The position numbers and the translations under genes were made by a program. From positions 55,345,471-55,409,470 of the forward strand of contig OY755046.1 of the NCBI GenBank assembly GCA_963576565.1: DNA of 64,000 nucleotides, given 5' to 3'. This document shows, in pieces, positions 11,290-21,429 of this stretch. The notes beneath the pieces are model-generated. The model did not search any database. It was given only the letters and a program-made list of their open reading frames with translations, and was not told the origin of the DNA. Numbering within the stretch: the stretch's first letter is position 1; each line of letters opens with the position of its first letter. Source of the stretch: Aspidapion aeneum. Its lineage: Eukaryota > Arthropoda > Insecta > Coleoptera > Brentidae.

Positions 11290-12470
11290 TTATAAGAAAT
11301 AAGAGGGTTGTCTTTCAAGTTTTGCATATACAGCTGGAATAAAACAGTAGATAACTTTTAAACCCTTTATTGTTTCTTGAAGTATTCTCCATGAAAATTA
11401 ATGCACTTTTTTTATGCGCTCAAACCAGTTGTCAAAGCTCTAATTCCACTTATTTTTTGGTACTGTCAAAATTACATTATTGAAAGCGTCGACTGCCTCC
11501 TTTGTTAGCTGAAATCTTTGACCTTTCAGTCGATTCTTGATTTTTGGAAGAGTATAGAAATTGTTGGGTCTTAGGTTGGAAATGTATAGAGCATGGTCGC
11601 ACAATTCGACGTTTTGTTGGGTTAAAAATTCAATGGTTTTTTGTGCTTTGTGCGAACTGGCATGGTCTTGGTGGAGGATTATTCGTCGTTCGGAGTTCGT
11701 TTTTTAAAGATTAGCGATGACTTTCGTCAAAGAAATGGTGATGTGCCAACCGGCAGTAACAGTCCTTTGATCTTCCAGAGGAATTGTTGCTGCATGAGCT
11801 TTTGAGACAAATCTCGCCACCATTTTTTTGGATACACATCGAGAACGGATGACTTCTTTTGGCTTTTCTTTATCCATACAAACGACTGACGTTTATTTTC
11901 GGATTCATCTGAGTAAATCCATGATACATCACCATTGGCAATGCTGTACACATTTTTCAAATTTCCTACCTCAAAGCGGTCTAGAGTTTTCTGACAGCAA
12001 TTGACCTTAGCTTATTTCTATTCTCAGGTTAACAGATGCGGTATCCAGCGGGATTCTAATTTTCTACCCCTAATTCTTCATGCAAAATTTTTGAAGTGTA
12101 AACTTCTTTAGGCGCGTTTAGCAGTTTCTGTGGGTAGTGAATTGAACTGAGCCGTCAGGCTCGGCTATGTAACGCTCATTCGGGTGAAATCGGCTCGAGT
12201 CGACTAACTGTGAGAAACATTCAGCGAGCGATATGATGATGCAGATGAAGGCCAGTACACAGAAGAGTTCGGTTCGGTCCGGTTTGCAGAATATGTTATG
12301 GGCCAGTATTATTCATTTCGCCTTGTTGAAGTTTACACTTCTGCCGTGTGGTCTTAAGCACACACAATAATTTTTTTTTCGATTGAGGTCTCTGAAATCC
12401 CCAAGAAAGCCTTAATCTCGCGATGTGTCGATGTTTCGTGACGAGCATCGCAGTCTAAGTAGAAAAAACA
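11290..12470 (-). pseudogene. mariner transposase remnant (D,D34D type) with an insertion
   Basis: Minus-strand fragments follow the order of a mariner transposase: HREIKAFLGISETS near 12370-12440, LHEELG near 12065-12090, NGDVSWIYSDE near 11905-11945 (first Asp), ILHQDHASSH near 11650-11690 (second Asp), and the C-terminal NWFERIKK near 11410. The third catalytic position in PNxF is Asn here, near 11560-11562. The longest intact piece is 77 codons (11727-11960). The copy is frameshifted and lacks the N-terminus, and segment 12091-12372 is a separate insertion. Confidence 0.85.
12091..12372. mobile_element. Short insertion inside the mariner, bounded by GAAGTGTAAACTTC repeats
   Basis: Mariner similarity stops near 12091 and resumes near 12372. 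The inserted part begins with GAAGTGTAAACTTC (12093-12106) and has the inverse form GAAGTTTACACTTC at 12328-12341. It contains a GGTTC-type microsatellite patch around 12262. No coding capacity was seen. It is probably a small non-autonomous element; no target duplication could be read. Confidence 0.45.
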
Positions 12471-12670
12471 TCTTGCGATCCAAGTGTCAAAAAAAATCTT
12501 CATTTAAGTTGATAAAAGTCTTAAAATATGGGATTTAAAAAAGGACATCAGAAAAGAATCCTTTTAAAAAAAAATTAACATTGCAACGATTAATGGCGTA
12601 AACCTACACTTTCCACAGTTTAATGCTAAGCATTACCCTGCGAAGGCAGTGGATGGATGGGTTACCTTAA
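12470..12670 (+). repeat. Dispersed repeat module with 5S-rRNA-like end
   Basis: The first part, CTAAGTAGAAAAAACATC and following, matches the module at 14215-14440. The stretch 12612-12660 contains TAAGCA followed about 25 bp later by GGATGGATGGGTTACC, which resembles the internal control region of animal 5S rRNA genes. It is much diverged and not a functional 5S gene. Confidence 0.4.
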
Positions 12671-13039
12671 CTGTATGAATTATGTCATTGCTATACACTT
12701 CTATATGATAGGCTTTTAAGGAATTTCTGTGCATTTCGGAGCAAACTCTAGTTACATCGATATATTTCCACTTTCCCAAGGTGGTTGACTGTGATAATAT
12801 TTGCGAATCCTACCTAAGATAACCTAGTAGCTTTTAGCGGCAACATAAAGGGTGTCAATAAAAAGTGTGAAGCCAAGTTCGCGCTGATGTACCATCTTTT
12901 GTTAAAACATTTCAGTCCATATTTAACCTATCTAAAACTCTACTTCGGAATGAGCTGCACAGTCGTAAATCTCCATAGAGTTAACAACCCCTCTAAGTTT
13001 TATGGACTTCCATAAAGTAGTAAAGTAGTTACGAAATTT
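12671..13039. other. No recognised feature
   Basis: About 370 bp between the 5S-like module and the tandem array. No ORF or repeat was identified. Confidence 0.4.
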
Positions 13040-13735
13040 CAAAAAACGTCGAAATTGCCACTCACTCACTCATGAATAGATCATCAAAATTCAACTGTAC
13101 TTCCAAACATGCTACAAAGCTGAAATTTGGCAAACTGATAGAAATTATGACCAAACTCCTGAAACAAATCAAAAAACTTCAAAATTCTAATTTACTCCCC
13201 TCCCCTATACATGTAAAGTTATGTAAAAGTAACATGGCCCACTTCCAGAAACGCTATAGAGCTGAGCTTTATTGGACTGATAGGAACTATGATAAAACTA
13301 TAGAAAAAATTTAAAAATCCCAAAATTATAATTTACCTTCCTACCCCATAAATGTATGGTAATGTTAACGTAACATTGCCCACTTCCAGAAACGCTAGAG
13401 AGCTGAGCTTTGAAAGGCTGATAGAAACTATAATAAAAATATAGAAAAAATTAAAAGACCCCAAAATTCTAATTTACTTCCCGCTCCTATAAATGTAAAG
13501 TTATGTAAAAGTAACACTGCCCACTTCCAGAAACGCTAAAGAGCTGAGCTTCTTAAGACTGAAAGGCACTATGATAAAACTACAGGAAAAAATTAAAAAA
13601 CTCCAAGATCTTAATTTACTTCCTTCTCCTATAAATATAAAGTTATGTAAAAGTAACAGTGCACACTTCCAGAAACGTTAGAGAGCTGATAGGAACTATG
13701 ATAAAACCATGGGAAAAAATCCTCAAAATTTTAAA
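13040..13735 (+). repeat. Tandem array, about five copies of a 141-bp unit
   Basis: The anchor CACTTCCAGAAACGCTA, or a variant, occurs at about 13099 (diverged), 13240, 13381, 13522 and 13664, a spacing of 141-142 bp. Each unit also contains AAAGTTATGTAAAAGTAACA and GAGCTGAGCTT. The 80-codon ORF at 13072-13314 is a by-product of the array. Confidence 0.85.
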
Positions 13736-13822
13736 TAAGGCATTGCAAAACTTTTGAACAATATTCTGCATATGTTACTACTTTAAAAATTAAATATTAT
13801 CAAATTCCTTTAAAAAAGAAGC

Positions 13823-14197
13823 GAAATCATAACAAAACATTTCATATAAAAAAAAGCAAAGTACGCGAAAATACCATTCCGTACAAAGAATTGAGATTAA
13901 AGTAAAGCCAAGTTCTCCAATACAAATTTCAAAATGAAAAGTTTTTACTAGTATGGAAATGTTTTTCTAAACTTGGCTATTATGGCTGCAAATGGCTCTT
14001 AGGCACAATTTCACTAAATTGACCATAAAGAAATTTGGCTGTAATAGCAAAGTTTAAAAAAAAAAATCCAATTTAGTAAGAACCTTTCATTTTGAAATTT
14101 GTATCGGAGAACTTGACTTTACTTTTATCTCAATTCTTTTTTCGGAATGCCATTTTCGCGTACTCTTTTTACATGAAATGTTTTTGTTATGATAGGC
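13823..14197. repeat. Large imperfect hairpin (inverted repeat), probable foldback MITE
   Basis: The arm 13823-13957 is inverted at about 14062-14197 with a spacer of about 100 bp. Shared stretches include ATCATAACAAAACATTTCAT and TACAAATTTCAAAATGAAA. No transposase similarity was seen. The minus ORF at 14125-14334 overlaps an arm and is not supported as a gene. Confidence 0.75.
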
Positions 14198-14590
14198 ATT
14201 ATTTCAGATTTTTTTAAGGTGCAATATAAGGAATAAGCGTTACTACAAGGATCGCCAAACTTTGTGAAGAAAACGCACACTAAGTAGACAAAACCTCCAG
14301 CAATCCAAAGCTTTAAAAAATTTAAACTCTTCATTTAAGTTGATATAAGTATTAAAATCTGCGATTTAAAAAAGAGATATCAACAGGAGAGCAGCCAAGA
14401 AACCTTTTAAAATAATTGAAACTTTGCAACGAATATGGGTGGCTAACGGCGTAAAATTTTTACAGTCTCAAGCATCGCCCGTCGAAAAAAGTACTAGAAT
14501 GGGTGACCGCAAGTAAACCTCCTCCATTTTATTGTGTTATTTTGTTCGTTGCTAGAAAACGGGTAAATTAAGAGGTATTTGGGATTTTTT
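14198..14590 (+). repeat. Dispersed repeat module with 5S-rRNA-like segment at 14456-14515
   Basis: The module starts with GGTGCAATATAAGGAATAAG, also found in variant form near 11283, 15316 and 15690. At 14458-14505 the sequence reads AAGCA, a short spacer, then AGTACTAGAATGGGTGACCG. The last part closely matches the 3' part of the 5S rRNA internal promoter (AGTACTTGGATGGGTGACCG in many animals). The 5' half of 5S rRNA is not visible, so this is a 5S-derived relic or SINE part rather than a gene. Confidence 0.5.
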
Positions 14591-14724
14591 CTTCCATTAT
14601 AGTGCAGATGATTAGTCGCTTGCTTAACACAATTGATTGTAAAAATGATTCTAACCCTTCCTTGAGCAAGCTAGTGGCTTTTAAGGGGAACCTCAAAAGT
14701 GTAAATAAGAAAAAAGAACTAATA

Positions 14725-15270
14725 GTACTACTATTACTATGTCGGTTTAGAATGTTTTTCCAGCGCTGCTGTCTGAGGCCTATTCTCCATCTCATTTGAT
14801 TCTAACAATCATCTTCTATCAGGTTTTTTTGACTCATTGGATTGACTGTTGCCATTCTAGTTTAGGACGCCCTCTTTGCTGCGCCCCATTGGTTGCCATT
14901 CTAAGACCTGCTTTGATAATCTTCTTATTCCATTCATTTCGACACTTTTCATTTTTGTTTTGTATTTTTCTGTTACGCACACGAAAAGTCTATTTCATAC
15001 AACAGCGTGCTTTTCACCATTGTTTCATATATGTTAAATTTTATATTCTTATTTATCTTTTACTTTATAAAATACTGTTAAGACATCCAGTAACCTTTAT
15101 TGCTTTTACCTCTTTTTTCCAGTTCTTTACAGTCTGTTTCTGTCTTATCAAATGTGTCTATCTAGTTCTAACTCACTTGATTCATTTCCAATACATGACT
15201 ACTGTATCTTGTCCACTTATGCTGTTAAGCCCCACTTTTGCTATTCTTTCGTTAAGGGAAGAACGTACTT
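14725..15270 (-). pseudogene. Non-LTR retrotransposon 3' part, copy B
   Basis: Read on the minus strand this is the same family as copies A and C-G. It begins at the 3' tail (TACTACTATTACTATGTCGG on plus, 14728-14747) and continues through the Gly/Arg-rich C-terminus and the region before it to about 15270. Stops and frameshifts are frequent, and the plus-strand ORF at 14796-15299 is its shadow. Confidence 0.7.
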
Positions 15271-15299
15271 TAATAGTAGATAATAATGATTATTATTAG

Positions 15300-15915
15300 A
15301 TATATATTTTTTTAATATAAGGAATAAGCGTTGCTATATGGATCGGCAAGCTTCGTATATAGACCGCAGACAAAAAAGAATATTAAAGCTCTTTACATAA
15401 ACTGAAAAAAAAAAAAATATTGGATTTAAAAGAGAGATATCAATCGGAGATCAGACAAGAAACCTTCTAAAGTTACTTCAATTTTAAAAGTTTTTTCGAT
15501 ATTTTGAATGACGTCCCTGGCTAAAAATAGATTTTGAGATAACGCCCAAAGTGTGTTATTTGGATATATTTTAACTTATCCCAGCAATATCGTGATGTCT
15601 GTCTGTGTGTGTGTGTATATTATTTCTGTCCGTTAAACGATAGCTCCTAAACGGCCGTATCAGATCCGTCATGGATCCATTTATTTTAAATATAACTAGT
15701 AAGCGTTGCTATATGGATGGCCAAGCTTTGTATATAGACCGCAGATCAAAAAAACCAAACTTTTTTGATATCCAAGAAAAAAAAGAATTATAAAACTCTT
15801 TAAATAGCCTAAAAAAAAACATTAAGATATTACAAGAAAGATATCAACAGGAGAGCAGACAAGAAACCTTCTGAAATTACTTCAGCTTTAAAAATTGTGT
15901 CGACATTTTTAGTGC
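15300..15915 (+). repeat. Two further copies of the dispersed module
   Basis: 15316-15490 and 15695-15910 both carry GGAATAAGCGTTGCTATATG or close variants, then GATATCAACAGGAGA-type and CAAGAAACCTTCT segments, as in the 14.2 kb module. Between them lies a short GT microsatellite at about 15600-15620. Confidence 0.6.
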
Positions 15916-17140
15916 CGATCGCACCGACTTTTTTTTTGTTTCTTAGCCTAAAGAATACCTTATTTCAAAAAATTTTGTTGCACCGAAATTAAAGGCAGAC
16001 TTAATCCTTACTTAGTGTTGTTAAAATTAAGTCATTTTTTTGTGACTTTACTATTCCTTAAGATCTGCTTAAAGATAAGATGCTGGTCACATAATGTTAC
16101 CCGTCTGGCATAGCTATAGCAACCGACAATACCTACCAATAAGCAGAGTGTTGTGATTAAATTGAAGGTGTTCTTTTGTGTTTCGTGAGTAAATCAAGTA
16201 AGAAACATGTTTTTTTTTTAATAAAAATGATTTCGCAAAACTTTATTGCAAAAGATAAGGCTGGATTTTGGTTCTTTTGACAATATTTCTATTATTATAC
16301 CTATGTATCGATATTGTTGTTGTTGTTGTAACAAGACAATTTGCCTTTCTGCCTTACCCTAAATTCATTATAATTTTTAGTCCTTTGGTTATACCGACGC
16401 GAACACCCAAATTTCACAAAATCGAGTATCACCATCTCGATTTTATCATCTTCCAAATACTTTTCCCAAAATTCAAGAACTTTCATTTTTTTAAATAAAT
16501 TTTTAAAAATACAGAGAAATTGCTTTTAAGAAAACTATTTTGGGAAGTACTGTGTGTTGTTGTTATTTCATAGTTTAAACATTTGGTTGGTTGAAACAGT
16601 GGAGTTGCCTGACTGAAGTCGTCGCATCTTAACAAAGGAGAGGAGATTTTCGCTCGGTGCAACAAATTAAAAAATAAGGCATGCTTAAATTAAAGCAATC
16701 CATAGTTAAGAAAGGAAATTTTAGAAGTTGATGCAATGGGCCATTAATGTGCTTCCTGGCTGAAAATAGGTTCCTATACCGTTGCATTGTAAATCTAACT
16801 TAATGTTTTATAAAGTATTTATTTATTTAAATAAAACTAAACTGAGAACTGATGAACGCAGTGTTCAAATTACGGTTAAATATGTTCAATATAAGAGCTG
16901 TTTAACAGTGCGTGACTTAGAGGATGTTCTCAAAATCTATAAATGCTTTTCATACGAGTTATTAGAAATATTAGTTTGTATTTCTTGTCAGCTAATTTTA
17001 AACTTTTTTATTCTTAAATAATTACTTAGTTATAATTTTAATGATCTTAAAGTAAAGGAATCCTTTAGGCTAACGCAAGCTTTGGCACTAGAATCGTAAT
17101 GTAAAAAATTACTTCAATCATTCATTTTTCCCTTTAATAT
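15916..17140. other. About 1.2 kb without a recognised gene
   Basis: AT-rich sequence with a short (GTT)n run near 16316-16327. Only small overlapping ORFs on both strands are present, none with recognisable similarity. Confidence 0.45.
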
Positions 17141-17146
17141 ACTAGT

Positions 17147-18395
17147 ACAACTATTATGTCGGTTTAGAACGTTTTTCTACGTTGTCCGACGATTATTATC
17201 CACCTCCTTTGATCCTGACAATTATCTTCTGTCAAGTTTTTTGACTCATTATTCTTTGGATTGACTGTTGCCATTCCAGTTTCTGATGTCCTCTTTTCTT
17301 TTTTCTACGCCCTCTTGGTTGCCATTCTAGGTAGAACCTGCTTTAATAATCTTTTTTATACGACTGTCTTGTGAAAGGGGGTTTTGCGCACGGAGAACAC
17401 GATCTGAAAATTGCATTTTGCGCACGCTGTGTGCAAAACGTTTTGCACACGCTTATGTCATTTTTGCGCACGCCTATGTCATTTCTGCATACGGGTCTCC
17501 CGTCATTATGATTTTTGTTGTTGTCACCCATCAATATAAGTTCGCTTAGTTCCGTAGCAACCGTCACTGCTCGTATGTTTTGTTGATTAGATACGTCAAA
17601 AAATTGTTGAATTTTTAAAGTTTTGTTGTAAAAATGTCGGAAATAAAAACAAGTTAAATTAAAATTTGATTTTTCATTCTTTATTAGCAGTCGTATAAAA
17701 AATATTGTAAAAAACTCGTTTGAAAACCTTTTTGCACACTCCTTCGACTTGTAGACCTCGCCTTCGGCTCGGTCTACCAAACTGTCTCGATCGTGTGCAA
17801 AGAGTCGTTTTCAAACCTTGTTGTTTAAATAACTATTGTCATTCATTCGTTGTACATGGCCGTACCATATCAGTTGTCTCTTAGTAATGTCAACCATTTT
17901 TTCTTTTATGGTCACATTTCTTGTATTATCTGTTCTAGATCACACTTTTCATTTTTATTTTGTATTTTTCTGTTACACGACAAGTCTCTATTCCATACAA
18001 CAGAATACTTTTCACCATTGTTTTATATATTTTGTATTTTAAAATACTGTTATGATATCCAATAACTTTTTTGCTTTTACTATTCTTTTTTCCAGTTCTT
18101 CACAGTCTGTTCCTGTCTAATCATATGTGACACCCAACTATACTCATGGCATGGAGATATTGTTTTTCCATTGTCTAGTTCTCTACTCTAACTCACTTGA
18201 TTCGTTTTAAAAACAGAACTATTGTGTCTTGTCCACTTTCAGTGTTAACCCTCACTGTTGGATTCTTCAGTTAACTTCATGAGCTACAATTAATTGGTCG
18301 TCAGCAAACTAGTGTGTTTATGGTAATCGGTCGTTAAGTTGTATTCCCGTGCCGTGTACTTTACGTTTCTAGTTTTTTAGAGCTACTGCATTGAT
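17147..18395 (-). pseudogene. Non-LTR retrotransposon, copy C, split by an insertion
   Basis: Minus-strand copy of the same family. The 3' tail and Gly/Arg-rich C-terminus occupy 17147-17345. The element resumes at about 17832 with the TGGTACGGCCATG-type segment and continues to about 18395, where similarity to the other copies ends (5' truncation). The intervening 17350-17830 is foreign to the family. Confidence 0.7.
17350..17830. mobile_element. Composite insertion within copy C, with nested inverted repeats and GCGCACG motifs
   Basis: Comparison with the undivided copies A and G shows that this segment is extra. TTTTTTATACGACTG at 17349-17363 is mirrored by CAGTCGTATAAAAAA at 17687-17701. 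A second hairpin follows at about 17712-17820, with TTTGAAAAC and TTTGCACAC in both arms and a GTAGACC...GGTCTAC core. The first part is full of TTTTGCGCACG and TTTTGCACACG. The 145-codon minus ORF (17343-17780) spans the insertion and has no recognised similarity. Confidence 0.5.
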
Positions 18396-18633
18396 ATATA
18401 GGGTGTAATTTAAAATATGCACCAAAATTTACAAAGTTATGAGCAAGGTCAAAAGAAGAAAAACATCCCTTAAAATTTTCCAAACACATCGCTTTGTTTT
18501 TTAGACACAAGGTCTCAAATTTAACATTTTTTCGATTTTTTGTACTAACTTCCTTAAATACTGCAATAATTGTTAATTGTTAAATTTAAAAAAATGCAAA
18601 ATTCTCGAAATGTTTTTTTCTCAACAATTTAAA
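18396..18633. other. AT-rich segment starting with a GGGTGTAATTT transposon-like end
   Basis: TATAGGGTGTAATTTAAAA at 18398-18416 resembles the start of another element at 26930 (TACAGGGTGTAATTTA). This may be one end of a Tc1/mariner-like or related MITE; the other end was not found. Confidence 0.3.
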
Positions 18634-19238
18634 TTTTTTTAAATTAAAATATAGTGCTAATCTTACTATTTTCTGTAATTATTAAGAAGCCTGTAAATAT
18701 GCACAAAAACTTCTCTCAATTTTTTTTAGTAATTGTATTTACCCGTTACTATACTCCAGGTAAATCAAGCTTTAATATCCGCCTAGAAAACAGTTTTCTG
18801 TAAATATACCATAAAAACAGTGGCGTAGCGTGGGGGGCGCAGGGGGTTCGTCCCCCCCCTGGCGTGGGGGGGGGGCGCAGGGGGTTTGTCGCCCCCCCCC
18901 CCCCGCCCCGAGGGTATTGGCGCCCCAAAAATTAAATTATTTTAAATTAAAATATAGTGCTAATATTACTATTTTCTGTAATTATTAAGAAGCCTGTAAA
19001 TATGCACAAAAACTTCTCTCAATTTTTTTTAGTTATTGTATTTACCCGTTACTATACTCCAGGTAAATCAAGCTTTAATATCCGCCTGGAAAACAGTTTT
19101 CTGTAAATATACCATAAAGACAGTAACGTAGCATGGGGGGGGGGGCGCAGGGGGTTCGTCGCCCCCCCCCCCCTAGCGTGGGGGTCGCAGGGGGTTCGTC
19201 GCCCCCCCCCCCGCCCCGAGGGTATTGGCGCCCCATGG
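18634..19238 (+). repeat. 303-bp tandem duplication covering flank plus the 5' part of a hAT element
   Basis: About 18634-18936 and 18937-19238 are near-identical with an offset of 303 bp. Each copy has the same AT-rich flank (from TTTAAATTAAAATATAGTGC) followed by the G-rich 5' part of the hAT element starting at 18818 or 19121. The runs of G and C near 18860-18905 and 19135-19215 vary in length between the copies. Confidence 0.85.
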
Positions 19239-19395
19239 GTGGCCGAAGCGCCCTAAGCTTAGTTGCAGGATCGGCAACGGCAATTAAGAGGCCGGCAAAG
19301 AAGATATGTTGACTCTTTTTTTTTTGTCGCAAGATTTCTGAGGGGCGCCTTTTTAGCAGTCGGCCCCTCGCCCCTTCAGGCACGCTACGCCGCTG
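19121..19395. mobile_element. Non-autonomous hAT element with perfect 8-bp target duplication
   Basis: The element starts CAGTAACGTAGCATGG and ends CACGCTACGCCGCTG, a hAT-style TIR pair. It is flanked by CATAAAGA at 19113-19120 and again at 19396-19403. An upstream partial copy, 18818-18936, starts CAGTGGCGTAGCGTGG and arose by the local tandem duplication. No transposase is present; the 107-codon minus ORF over the G-runs is low complexity. Confidence 0.85.
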
Positions 19396-19672
19396 CATAA
19401 AGATCTAAGAAATATTAAAAGCGCACGCAAACCAAAAAATATTCTGGTTTTTGCTCCCTCCTTGATCCCTCCCCCCTGGAAATTCTGGATTCGCCACATG
19501 TATCTCCTTAGCCTATAATTTTTTGAACAAAAAAACGCTGTAGAACATTTTTTAATCATACACTATCCATTAAAGCTTGTATTTTTACCTACTCATTACC
19601 TACGTAATCAAAGTATCAAAACTTTTTATTTTTTAGAGTCAGTGTAATATCTTCTTTTTTTAAATTTATCTA

Positions 19673-20031
19673 CAGTGTGTCCGCGGATTGAGTGCAGTTA
19701 AGGTATAAATAACAAAACATTTTTTAATGAGCCAAGCGGGCGGGGATTTGATAAAAAGTGTTTCGAGTAAAGTACCTTCGATTTAAAAGATATCGAAAAG
19801 GTTATTTGGAAACGCTATTTAGAATTAAAAGTTACGGGTCTTAGTTTCAAACAAAGCAGGAGCAATTTCCAGAAAATCAAAAACTAAATCAAAATGTTTG
19901 TGTCATTTATAACTTAGGTACATCATCAAATCAGCCTACTAAGCCACCCTGTGTATGAATTGATTTGGCTCATTTCCTTCCTTTTTTTGTGTTATTTAAC
20001 CCTTAATTGCTCTCAATCCGTGAATACACTG
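19673..20031. mobile_element. TA-flanked MITE of 359 bp
   Basis: The left end CAGTGTGTCCGCGGATTGAG and right end CTCAATCCGTGAATACACTG are inverted copies. The similarity continues inward through AGTTAAGG / CCCTTAATT and AAATAAC / GTTATTT. TA flanks both ends (19671-19672 and 20032-20033), as for Tc1/mariner-type transposition. The interior has no coding capacity. Confidence 0.8.
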
Positions 20032-20364
20032 TATATGATCTCCACATGAGATTATTCACTAAAAAGTAGTATCAAGAAACTGTGTGCTCATCTGAGAGTT
20101 CCTAAGAGTAAACCTGCATATTAGTAGCTCCCTCTCTTTCTGCTCCATCCACAACTTCTGCTATAGTACCGTTGCATTTTTAAAGCAATTGAGTCCAAGA
20201 GTTGCTCTCAGATATCAAATTTAATCTAACCACTAGCAAGCAACCCTTATTTTGCGCACTTTCTGATAGTCGATCGAAACTGTCTGACAGATACTCTCAA
20301 AAATATTCATATTTGCTAAAAATACTCTCGACAGCATTTCTTCAATGAAATACGCACTTCAAGA

Positions 20365-21425
20365 TATATATTTATCGGTTTCACAACGTTCGACGTCTTC
20401 CGATACCCAATCTCCACTCGTTTCTGTTTGCCCATAATTTGTCGTCTAACCCTCTTATTCTTATTTCACTGTCTATTCCTTCTCTCCAGCTTCTCCTTGG
20501 CCGTCCTCGTTTTCTTCGGCCAGTTGGTTTCCATTGTAGTATTTGTTTAGGTAGTCTTTCATCATTCATTCTTTGTACATGTCCGTACCACACCAGTTGT
20601 TTTGTTCTTATATCATCCACTAAAGTACGTTCACCCACTGTCATAATTTCTCTTATTCTTTGATTTGTAACTCTTTCTCTTTATGATTTCCCTGCTGCTC
20701 TTCTCCAATAGTCCATCTCCGTAGCGGAAAGCATTTTTTCTGTTCTATCCTTGATTGGCCATACTTCTGAGCCTTATGTAATAATACTTTTTACAATGGT
20801 GTTATATATAAGCTTTTTGTTATGTTTTGATATACTTTGGTCCCAAATTATTCCATTTAATAAAGTTATTGCTTTTCTTCCTTGTACGTTTCGATCTTTC
20901 ATAGCTTTGTCTAGTATTCCGTCAGCTGTAATTTTTAGACCTAAGTATGTATACTCATCACAGGACTGAATTCGCTGCCCGGTATTTAAGATTAGATCCT
21001 GTTTCATTCCACCGAAACACATATACTCCGTCTTATTGAGATTAACCTCTAGTCCCCACTTATTGTACTCTTCTATTAGGTTTCGTGTCATATATTCGAG
21101 GTCGTCATAATCCTGAGCCACTACTATCTGATCATCGGCGAAACATAAAGTATACAAGGTGGTTTCGTCCAACGGAATTCCCATGTTTCGGCATTTTCTC
21201 TTGCATACCTTAAGGACTTGTTCCAAGTATATCTTGACGAGCGTAGGCGAGATACAGCAACCTTGTTTAAGACCTTTATTTACTTGAAAGCCCCTGGTTA
21301 GTTTTGCTTTTATTTTAACTTTTGCCTTACTATTGCGGTATAACTCTTTGATGGCCTTAATTAGTTGTACGCTTATGTTTGTGTTTTCCAACGCTTTCCA
21401 AAGCAGATTTTTTTTTTCTTTCACT
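20365..21425 (-). pseudogene. Non-LTR retrotransposon reverse transcriptase, copy D (best preserved of its family)
   Basis: One minus-strand frame runs from about 21420 to the stop at 20381 with only two in-frame stops, at 20774 and near 20690. It contains KGLKQGCCISPTL, the palm motif CFADDQIVV near 21135, KWGLEVNLNKTEY (thumb side) and the C-terminal VWYGHVQRM and Gly/Arg-rich end GRRKRGRPRRSW. The endonuclease and fingers are missing: similarity starts at LLWKALENTNIS near 21405, a 5' truncation usual for target-primed insertions. Its sequence differs clearly from copies A-C and E-G, so it is a related subfamily. Confidence 0.85.
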
Positions 21426-21429
21426 TCAA

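Noticed and set aside
12600..12670. Functional 5S rRNA gene
   Set aside because: Only parts of the internal promoter resemble 5S; the remaining sequence does not.
14796..15299. 167-codon plus ORF
   Set aside because: Antisense shadow of retrotransposon copy B.
19075..19398. 107-codon Gly/Arg-rich minus ORF
   Set aside because: Translation of G/C runs in the duplicated hAT element.
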